Shown here: positions 33,819 to 39,861 of the stretch, in pieces
How the letters are laid out: the number at the start of each line of letters is the position of its first letter
Numbering within the stretch: position 1 is the stretch's first letter
The notes under the pieces: model-generated
What the model was told of the DNA's origin: nothing
The model's input: the letters and a program-made list of their open reading frames with translations, nothing else
Databases searched by the model: none
Assembly: GCA_026414565.1 (NCBI GenBank)
Contig: JAOAIT010000023.1
Coordinates: 1-39,861, forward strand
Reading direction: 5' to 3'
DNA: 39,861 nucleotides
From: Verrucomicrobiia bacterium
GTDB taxonomy: Bacteria; Verrucomicrobiota; Verrucomicrobiia; Limisphaerales; Fontisphaeraceae
Program-made: the position numbers and the translations under genes

Positions 33819-34532
33819 ATGAATAGCATGACGCCCTTTGCCCAAGCCTCGTCCCGCCTGGCCATGCCCCGCCGCGATTTTCTGCTTCACGCGGCGACGC
33901 TGACGACGGCCACCAGTTTGCTGGGTCTGGCGCCCGGCACTGCAGCCGCAAATGCTCCCTCCTCCACGGCGCAACGCGCCCAACACGAAAAGATCCTCGC
34001 CCAACTTGAGGCCGAGGATGAAAGCATGTTTCTGGTGAATCGCGCAGAAACCGCCGTCGCCCATTTCTTGGCGCATCTTCGCGGGGCACGCGAAATTTTG
34101 GAAATTGGCACCGCCCATGGTTACTGGACCTACTGGCTGGCGCTGGCCGCGCAGGCCCGCGGCGGACGGGTGACCACCATCGAAATTGTGCCCGAACGCC
34201 GCGCCCGGGCGCTCCAACACCTGCAGGCCTTGGGCGTCTCGCACCGGGTCACCAGTCTGGAGGGTGATGCCCACACCCTCGTGACCACGTTGAAAAAGTC
34301 CTACGACTTCATATTTTTGAATGCCGACAAATCCGGTTACCTGGACTACTGGCGCAAACTGTATCCGAGCAAACTGAAGCCCGGTGGTCTGGTGCTCGCC
34401 TATAACTACAGCGCACGGCTGGAGCCAATGAAAGATTTCGTGGAAGCCGTCCAGGCCACCCCCAAGGTGGTCACCGCCATCTTTCATGCCGTGCCGGACG
34501 ATGTCTTTTTTGCGGCGGTGGACTTGCGCTAA
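33819..34532 (+). CDS. Tat-signal O-methyltransferase-like protein
   Basis: The 237-residue protein starts with a twin-arginine signal: 'MPRRDFLLHAATL' (16-28) then a hydrophobic stretch to about 44 ending 'PGTAAANAP'. The rest is a class I SAM methyltransferase of the catechol-OMT type: motif I 'ILEIGTAHGYWT' (93-104), E122 for the ribose, D150 and 'LNADKSGYLDYW' (167-178, the DxDK metal site). Export of a SAM enzyme is odd because SAM is cytosolic. Either the signal is a non-cleaved anchor or the first ATG is wrong, but the RRxFL stretch is plain. ATG 33819 or 33864 are both possible starts. The beta-helix gene follows at once. Confidence 0.85.
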   Translation: MNSMTPFAQASSRLAMPRRDFLLHAATLTTATSLLGLAPGTAAANAPSSTAQRAQHEKILAQLEAEDESMFLVNRAETAVAHFLAHLRGAREILEIGTAHGYWTYWLALAAQARGGRVTTIEIVPERRARALQHLQALGVSHRVTSLEGDAHTLVTTLKKSYDFIFLNADKSGYLDYWRKLYPSKLKPGGLVLAYNYSARLEPMKDFVEAVQATPKVVTAIFHAVPDDVFFAAVDLR

Positions 34533-34539
34533 ACCGATC

Positions 34540-35934
34540 ATGCCAGCTTCAGTCAGTTCACCGCGCGATCCGTGGAGGTATGCATGTCCTGCGCCGACCT
34601 CCAAGCGGCCGGGCTTGGGAAAATCTCCGCGCCTGCCCGCCAGCGTGCTTCTTTCTGCGCTCTGGCTACTGGTATTTCATAGCCTGTGCTGGGTAATGCT
34701 TCTTGGCGTCCCCTCCCTGTCAGCCGCCCTCCATGCGGTGGGGCCGGGCCAGACGCACAGCAACCTGCAAAGCGTCGCTCCTCTGCTCAAGGCGGGTGAT
34801 GTGGTGGAAGTCGCGGGCAACGCCATTTATCCTGGAGATGTGCGCCTCCAGGCCAGCGGCAACGCCACCCAGCCCATTGTCATCCGCGGCCGCCCGGTGG
34901 ACGGACGCCGCCCAATCTTAGCCGGCGTGCAGGGCACAGAAGCCGCCGTGATCCGCATCACCGGCGACTATTACGTCCTGGAAGATCTGGAAATCACCGG
35001 CGGCGGCGATACCAACGCCACCCGCGGCATTCGCAATGTGGGTCACGGCACCCTCTTGCGCCGCGTGGCGGTGTATGACGTGGCCGGCCACGGCATTCTT
35101 AATTCCGACGCCGCCGGTTCACTCACTTTAAGCCACGTTACCGTGGCCCGCTGTGGTCAAGGCGAGTTGTTTCATCAAATCTATGTCGGCATGGATGCGG
35201 CCAAATACCCTGACGCCGTGTTTCGCATGGAGTTCTGCCACGTTTATGACGGGCGCGGCGGTAATAACGTGAAATCCCGCGCCCGGCGCACCGAACTTTT
35301 CTATAACTGGCTCGAAGGGGCATGGGGGCGGGAGCTGGAATTATTGGGACCCGACCGCCACGGTCAACCCGCTTCCCAGGGGCCGTTGATTCGCTGCGAT
35401 GCGGTGGTGGTGGGAAATGTTCTGCACAAATCCCGGGGCATTCTGGCCTCGGCTGTGCGGGTGGGCGGCGATGGCAGCGGCACCAGTCACGGCCGCGCCC
35501 AATTCATTCACAACACCATCCTGATGACGCCCAAGGCTGCCGCGGCCGGGGTGTTCAAGCTGCAGGATGCCTTGGAGGCGCTGGAAGTTTATCACTCTGT
35601 TTTCTACGCGGAGGGCCGCTCTCTCCGGCTTCTGTACGATCCCGGCCTCCAGTACCGCTCGACCGGAGCGCACAACTGGGTGCCCCGCGGCTCCACTCAC
35701 CTGCCGCGCGCGTGGCAGAACACTCATACCGGCACCGATCCCGGCTTCGTGCAGCCGGCAGAGCAAAACTGGCGCCCCCTGCCTGGCAGCCCGCTGGTCC
35801 GTCAGGCCGCGCCGCTGGAGGTCTCGCTGCCCCGCCCGTTGTTTGAGCCGGCGCGGCTGGGTTTGGCCGGTGAGACCCCGTTTCGCCAGCGGCCAGCGCA
35901 GGGCCCTTTGGCCCTCGGGGCCTTTGACCCCTGA
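34540..35934 (+). CDS. Exported parallel beta-helix protein
   Basis: The 464-residue protein has an extended N-terminal region with a membrane-like segment (about 30-65) then a right-handed beta-helix like pectate-lyase-type or PL6-type proteins: 'LKAGDVVEVAGNAIYPG', 'YYVLEDLEITGGGD', 'NVGHGTLLRRVAVYDVAGHGI', 'FRMEFCHVYDGRGGNNVKSRA'. The last third is less regular. A polysaccharide lyase or binding role is plausible but no catalytic set was identified. It begins 8 bases after the methyltransferase stop; the frame is open 54 bases further upstream into that gene. Confidence 0.8.
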   Translation: MPASVSSPRDPWRYACPAPTSKRPGLGKSPRLPASVLLSALWLLVFHSLCWVMLLGVPSLSAALHAVGPGQTHSNLQSVAPLLKAGDVVEVAGNAIYPGDVRLQASGNATQPIVIRGRPVDGRRPILAGVQGTEAAVIRITGDYYVLEDLEITGGGDTNATRGIRNVGHGTLLRRVAVYDVAGHGILNSDAAGSLTLSHVTVARCGQGELFHQIYVGMDAAKYPDAVFRMEFCHVYDGRGGNNVKSRARRTELFYNWLEGAWGRELELLGPDRHGQPASQGPLIRCDAVVVGNVLHKSRGILASAVRVGGDGSGTSHGRAQFIHNTILMTPKAAAAGVFKLQDALEALEVYHSVFYAEGRSLRLLYDPGLQYRSTGAHNWVPRGSTHLPRAWQNTHTGTDPGFVQPAEQNWRPLPGSPLVRQAAPLEVSLPRPLFEPARLGLAGETPFRQRPAQGPLALGAFDP

Positions 35935-35943
35935 ACTCCCGCT

Positions 35944-36990
35944 TCAACGCTCCCGCCCGGGTGATTCAGTTTTCGCGGCAGTTAAGAGCGGCCGCCGGCC
36001 CCGGCCTTCGATGCCATTGTGGCCGTAGTGCACTTCCACCTCCACCAGCCCCGCCTGCACAAACCAATCCCGGAACGTCTCCAAGGTTTGCGGGTAGTCG
36101 TAGCGCGGTGAGAGCATGTCAAAGGTGTCCAAAATGGCCCATTCCAACAGGTGCTCCTCCTTCAACGGATAAACGCCGCGATAGTCCGCAATGAGCAACC
36201 GCCAGTTCAGCCAGCGGCCAATCCAGGGAATCTGGTGAATGAGGCGCGCCACCGGCCACATGGCGCGCACGTAGGCATTTACCCAGCGATAAAGCCGCTC
36301 CGGGGCCATCCGGCGGGTAAGTGGCCGCACAAAATATTTGGTGCCAAAAAGTTTGCCAAGATGACCGCGCAGGGTGTCCTTGCGTTTGTAAACATCCACC
36401 GCCAGCCGGCCGCCGGGTTTGAGGTGCCGCGGCAACGCCAAAAAGGCCTGTGCCGGATTGGGCGTGTGTTGCAACACGCCAAAACAGAACAGTTTGTCAA
36501 AAAAATCCCAACGCACCGGCAGGCGATAGATGTCGCCCTGGGCAATGAGCACGTTGGGCAGCCGCCCATTGGAGGCATAACAAGCCTCCACCGCCACACT
36601 GTAGTCAATCGCAACCACCATGGCCCCGGTGCGGGCGGCCTGCTCGGTAAAACGGCCGGAGCCGCAGCCCACCTCCAAAATCCGCTCGCCCTGCAAATCC
36701 CGCGGCCAGCGGGTTTCCTCGAAAAACCGCTTTTCACTCACCGGCACGCCGGTGTAGCTGTCGTACTGTGTGCGGGCATGTTTCAGCCATTCAAAACCAA
36801 AGCCGGCAGCGTAATTTTCCGAGGGCACAAACCGCGGAATGAAGCGCCGGATCGGATACTGAAGCCGGCAAGAGGCACACTCCAATTGACCGCTTTCCAC
36901 GCGCCCCTCCACCACCACAGCCCCGGGCAGCAGGGACAAGTCGCCCCGGCATTCCGGACAGGCCAGCAGCTCCAGGTGTTCAGGCCGCAT
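35944..36990 (-). CDS. SAM methyltransferase with N-terminal zinc finger
   Basis: The 348-residue cytoplasmic protein has a Trm112-like zinc ribbon (C11-x2-C14 and C38-x2-C41, 'LLACPECRGDL', 'LECASCRLQYP') followed by a class I methyltransferase domain, motif I 'ILEVGCGSGRF' (104-114), then 'DYSVAVEAC', 'QGDIYRLPV' and 'GVLQHTPNPAQAF' (about 176-188). The C-terminal 150 residues are helical. Proteins of this design often methylate sugars or lipids. ATG 36990 was taken; a TTG at 37005 overlaps the stop of the nitroreductase gene as TTGA. The two genes are probably co-transcribed. Confidence 0.88.
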   Translation of the reverse strand: MRPEHLELLACPECRGDLSLLPGAVVVEGRVESGQLECASCRLQYPIRRFIPRFVPSENYAAGFGFEWLKHARTQYDSYTGVPVSEKRFFEETRWPRDLQGERILEVGCGSGRFTEQAARTGAMVVAIDYSVAVEACYASNGRLPNVLIAQGDIYRLPVRWDFFDKLFCFGVLQHTPNPAQAFLALPRHLKPGGRLAVDVYKRKDTLRGHLGKLFGTKYFVRPLTRRMAPERLYRWVNAYVRAMWPVARLIHQIPWIGRWLNWRLLIADYRGVYPLKEEHLLEWAILDTFDMLSPRYDYPQTLETFRDWFVQAGLVEVEVHYGHNGIEGRGRRPLLTAAKTESPGRER

Positions 36991-37001
36991 CGGAGACAGG
37001 G

Positions 37002-37499
37002 TCAAACTTCGCCGACCATATCAGCGATGGATTTGCGCAGCGGGCGGGGTGAAGGATCGTTGGGATGGCCCAGCGGCGTCACCGCCACCGGATCCCAATC
37101 CTCATCCAGATTCAAAGCCAGGCGCATCCCCTGCCGGTCAAAGGCACAAATCCAGCAGGTCCCCAGTCCCTCGGCCGCCGCCGCCAACACCAGGTGCTCA
37201 AAAGCAATCGCCACATCCACCTCATGGTAGCTTTGGCCGTCCCGCCGCCAGCCCAGCTTGCGGTGTCCCAGCCCCACGATAATTAGGGGGGCGGTCATCA
37301 CCCACGGTTGCAGCAGGCGGCTGACGCGGGCGCGCATGGCATCACTCTTTACCACCAGGAACCGCCACGGCTGCAAATTGCAGGCCGAGGGCGCCCATCG
37401 GACAGCCTCCCAAATCCTTTCCAGCTTGTCGGGGCTGACAGGGGTCGGATGATACAACCGCACACTGCGGCGCGCCTTGATGACATCGTAAAAATTCAT
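37002..37499 (-). CDS. Nitroreductase-family FMN oxidoreductase
   Basis: The 165-residue protein is a short nitroreductase: 'DVIKARRSVRLYHPTPVS' (about 5-22) binds FMN phosphate, 'WAPSACNLQPWRFLVV' (35-50) is the family's flavin loop, and 'AAAEGLGTCWICAFD' (108-122) the dimer and flavin helix. It should bind FMN and use NAD(P)H; the substrate is unknown. It lies upstream of and overlaps the start region of the zinc-ribbon methyltransferase gene. Confidence 0.92.
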   Translation of the reverse strand: MNFYDVIKARRSVRLYHPTPVSPDKLERIWEAVRWAPSACNLQPWRFLVVKSDAMRARVSRLLQPWVMTAPLIIVGLGHRKLGWRRDGQSYHEVDVAIAFEHLVLAAAAEGLGTCWICAFDRQGMRLALNLDEDWDPVAVTPLGHPNDPSPRPLRKSIADMVGEV

Positions 37500-37818
37500 G
37501 GGTTGCCTGCTGCAGGTTGTCTATGCCCCGGAATGGCGCCGGTGCCAAGCAAGAAATCGAGGCCCCTCAGTCTTTGGGGCCGAAGCCCCAAAAACCGGTG
37601 GCCACGCAAGGCGCCCCGTCCCCACCGGCATCTGGCTGTCAGCCGCCATGAGCGGCGCCCATTGCCGCCGCGGCCCGGAATGTCATGTCACGGCCAAGCG
37701 CATCCAATGATGGCTGATGATGTGTTTCCAGCTTTACACATCCCACCTTGGCAAAGTGGCCTCCCCATGGCGTTTTCAGGTCCTGCCCCACCCTTGATGG
37801 GACCCGCCGCGATCCAGG
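37500..37818. other. Intergenic region downstream of asnB
   Basis: No gene was found in these 319 bases. They contain the stable hairpin at 37573-37592 and probably the promoter of the nitroreductase gene near 37500-37560. Confidence 0.5.
37573..37592 (-). terminator. UUCG-tetraloop hairpin, possible asnB terminator
   Basis: On the minus strand TTTGGGGC pairs perfectly with GCCCCAAA around a TTCG loop, giving the very stable C(UUCG)G form. It lies about 226 bases after the asnB stop and lacks a downstream U-run, so it may be a processing or pausing signal rather than an intrinsic terminator. Confidence 0.45.
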
Positions 37819-39732
37819 TCATTGGGGCTTCAATCGGTCCCCCGGCTTCAGTGTGCCTTCGACGAACATCTGCCACCACAGCTCCAGCCACAGCAAGGCC
37901 CATAAACGATGCGTGTGATTGGCCCGGCCGCGGGTATGTTCTTCAATGAGCTGATGGATCGCCGAGGCATCGAACCAGCCCGTGGACACCAGATGCCCGG
38001 TCGGCAGCCACCGCCGCAACCACGGCGCCCATTCCCGGCGCAGCCAGTGCTCAAGCGGAAGGGCAAATCCCTGCTTGCGCCGGTAGATCACCTCGTGCGG
38101 GAGATGCCGCGCGGCCAGCTTCTTCAAGAGATACTTTTGCCGGCCATGCCGGATCTTGCACAGGGGATCCATGGCGCCAGCCAGTTCAGCTACGCCGGTA
38201 TCCAGGAAAGGCGAGCGCAGCTCCAAGGCCACCTTCATGGACGTCACATCCAGCTTCACCAAATAATCATTCGGCAAACGGGTGACCATGGTCATAAAAA
38301 GGTGCCGGTCCACCGGGTGCAACGCGGCGATTTCCGGCTGCCACACGGCAAACACCTCCAGCGCCGGCTCACCTTCCACCAGTTGCCGGAAGGTCTCCCG
38401 GTACAGAGTGGCTTTCTCGCGCGGGCCAAACGCCATGGAAAGACTGTGGCGCGTGGCCGGGTCCCGGCTGGCATGAATGGCCACCGTGCTCAATTTGCGC
38501 AGCAGCGGCAGCGGCTCCATTTCCTGCCGGCGCAGCAACACGCCATCCAGCACCCGCCGGGCGGGGCCAAGGGTGCATCGCTCATACCACCACGCCGCCC
38601 ACGCAGCTCGGGCAATGTCGTATCCCCCAAACATTTCATCCCCCCCATCCCCCGTCAGGGCCACCGTCACCGAGCGCCGCGCGGCCTGGGCCACATAAAA
38701 GGCCGGTATGGCCGAGGAATCCGCAAATGGCTCGCCAAATTCCCAGACGAGCGCGGGCAGGATGCCCAGCACATCCGGTTGCAACATGATTTCCTCATGC
38801 GCGGTGCCATAGCGCGCCGCCACCAGCCGCGCATAATGCAGCTCGGAATAGTCCTGCTCGCGAAACCCAACGGAAAAAGTACGCACCGCCCCGCCGGAGA
38901 CCTGGCTCATAAGCGCCACCACCAGGCTGGAATCCACGCCGCCACTTAAAAAAGCGCCCAGCGGCACATCACTAATCAACCGCCGCCGCACCGCACGCCG
39001 CAGGGCCGCCTCAATGCGCTCCAGCCATTCCTTCTCCCGCAAAGCCTCCTTGTGGCCGAACGGGGGGCGCCAATAACGCACCCAGCGCACGCCGTCGCTG
39101 GTGAAAATCCCATAATGCGCCGGTTTGACTTTGTGCACCTCGCGGTAAATGCATTGCTCCTGGGTGGTGCCCAGATGATGCAGATAACAGTCAATCGCCG
39201 CCGGATTGAGGCTTAACTTCAGCTCCCCCTCCTCGCGCAAGGCCTTGATGTCGGAGGCAAAAGCCAGCCGCTGACCTTGTTGCGTGTAATAAAGCGGCTT
39301 TTTGCCAAACCGGTCCCGCGCCAGCAGCAGTTGACGGCGGCGTTCATCCCACAGGCCCAACGCAAACATCCCATCCAGCCGCTCCACCACCCCTTCCCCC
39401 CATTGCTCGTAGCCGTGCAGAATAACCTCCGTGTCACTGTGGGACACAAAGCGATGCCCCGCCGCCTGCAGCTCGCGGGTCAACTCAGGGAAGTTGTAAA
39501 TCTCGCCATTGAACACCAGCCACACTGTGCCATCCTCATTCCCCATGGGCTGGTTGGCGCGATCGGACAGGTCAATGATTTTGAGGCGGCGGTGCCCCAG
39601 CCCCACGGGCCCCTGCACCCACTCCCCGGCGTGATCCGGTCCGCGGTTGGCCATGACATCGCGCATGGCCCGAATGACCGCCGGTGAAACCGGACGTCCA
39701 TCCCAATGCACAAGTCCGCAAATGGCACACAT
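37819..39732 (-). CDS. asnB: Asparagine synthase (glutamine-hydrolysing)
   Basis: The 637-residue protein is a full-length class B asparagine synthetase. Cys2 in 'MCAICGL' is the glutaminase nucleophile, R49, N75 and D100 ('HRRLKIIDLS', 'FNGEIYN', 'SHSDTEV') fit the glutamine site, and 'LSGGVDSSL' (262-270) is the ATP-pyrophosphatase P-loop of the synthetase half. 'ALTGDGGDEMFGGY' (about 370-383) is the second conserved motif. The start is ATG 39732 because Cys2 must follow it; the frame is open 84 bases upstream. In verrucomicrobia such genes often sit in exopolysaccharide clusters where they amidate sugars, which galE and the methyltransferase nearby would fit, but free asparagine synthesis is equally possible. 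Confidence 0.94.
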   Translation of the reverse strand: MCAICGLVHWDGRPVSPAVIRAMRDVMANRGPDHAGEWVQGPVGLGHRRLKIIDLSDRANQPMGNEDGTVWLVFNGEIYNFPELTRELQAAGHRFVSHSDTEVILHGYEQWGEGVVERLDGMFALGLWDERRRQLLLARDRFGKKPLYYTQQGQRLAFASDIKALREEGELKLSLNPAAIDCYLHHLGTTQEQCIYREVHKVKPAHYGIFTSDGVRWVRYWRPPFGHKEALREKEWLERIEAALRRAVRRRLISDVPLGAFLSGGVDSSLVVALMSQVSGGAVRTFSVGFREQDYSELHYARLVAARYGTAHEEIMLQPDVLGILPALVWEFGEPFADSSAIPAFYVAQAARRSVTVALTGDGGDEMFGGYDIARAAWAAWWYERCTLGPARRVLDGVLLRRQEMEPLPLLRKLSTVAIHASRDPATRHSLSMAFGPREKATLYRETFRQLVEGEPALEVFAVWQPEIAALHPVDRHLFMTMVTRLPNDYLVKLDVTSMKVALELRSPFLDTGVAELAGAMDPLCKIRHGRQKYLLKKLAARHLPHEVIYRRKQGFALPLEHWLRREWAPWLRRWLPTGHLVSTGWFDASAIHQLIEEHTRGRANHTHRLWALLWLELWWQMFVEGTLKPGDRLKPQ

Positions 39733-39861
39733 TAGGCAGACAGGGGTGGAGGCGCAGACCGGAGTCTTCCCGGTCTTGCTGGAGGTTTGAGCTTCACCGC
39801 CAGGAGCGAGCCCCAAAGATTAATTGGGCCGGGCTTCCTCCCGCGGCGCGGGAGCGGCGGG

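Noticed and set aside
1-39861. CRISPR array, rRNA genes, complete insertion sequences
   Set aside because: No regularly spaced repeats, no rRNA-like stretches and no transposase-like protein were seen.

Overview
The window looks like a chromosome fragment of a GC-rich Verrucomicrobiota bacterium, probably from the Limisphaerales/Pedosphaera side. This rests on gene content rather than any marker search: very large secreted proteins that join lamin-tail, CotH and Ig-like domains, a YdjY-domain protein, a secreted prenyltransferase-like alpha/alpha-barrel protein, a DUF1080 protein, a DUF4956 protein and many Ala/Pro-rich exported proteins.

Bases 1 to about 6355 look like one end of an integrated mobile element. 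It abuts the 3' end of a tRNA-Val(CAC) gene and all of its genes are on the minus strand. Reading away from the tRNA they are: a tyrosine integrase, a zinc-ribbon protein coupled to it by an ATGA overlap, an operator-like palindrome, an excisionase-type HTH protein, a DnaB-N plus RepA-like ATPase (also ATGA-coupled), a structured origin-like region, a small HTH protein starting inside a palindrome, a coiled-coil protein in scaffold position, and a protein with the pattern of an HK97-fold major capsid protein. The element continues past the left edge. It is either a compact prophage or a capsid-encoding satellite, and is the best candidate here for an undescribed system.

Bases 6640-12930 hold housekeeping and envelope genes: a membrane-anchored coiled-coil protein, a split cobalamin methyltransferase pair (corrinoid protein plus homocysteine methyltransferase), an orphan NarL-type response regulator overlapping a secreted YdjY-domain gene, a secreted prenyltransferase-like protein and a TM2 protein. 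Bases 13229-21751 are one 2840-residue secreted protein with CotH, lamin-tail, lectin-like and Ig-like domains. It is followed by a strong hairpin, a good sigma70-type promoter and the genes for an FmdB-type zinc ribbon and an exported degenerate-peptidase-like protein.

Bases 23695-32145 carry a DHH phosphoesterase, recF, a secreted protein with an internally duplicated domain, a small membrane protein, a DUF1080 protein, a zinc-type dehydrogenase, and a HlyD-like/DUF4956 operon closed by an intrinsic terminator. Bases 32468-39732 contain galE, a Tat-signal methyltransferase with a beta-helix protein directly downstream, a Trm112-like/SAM methyltransferase overlapping a nitroreductase gene, and asparagine synthase. 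galE, the methyltransferase and asnB suggest surface-polysaccharide work, but no glycosyltransferase is present to confirm it.
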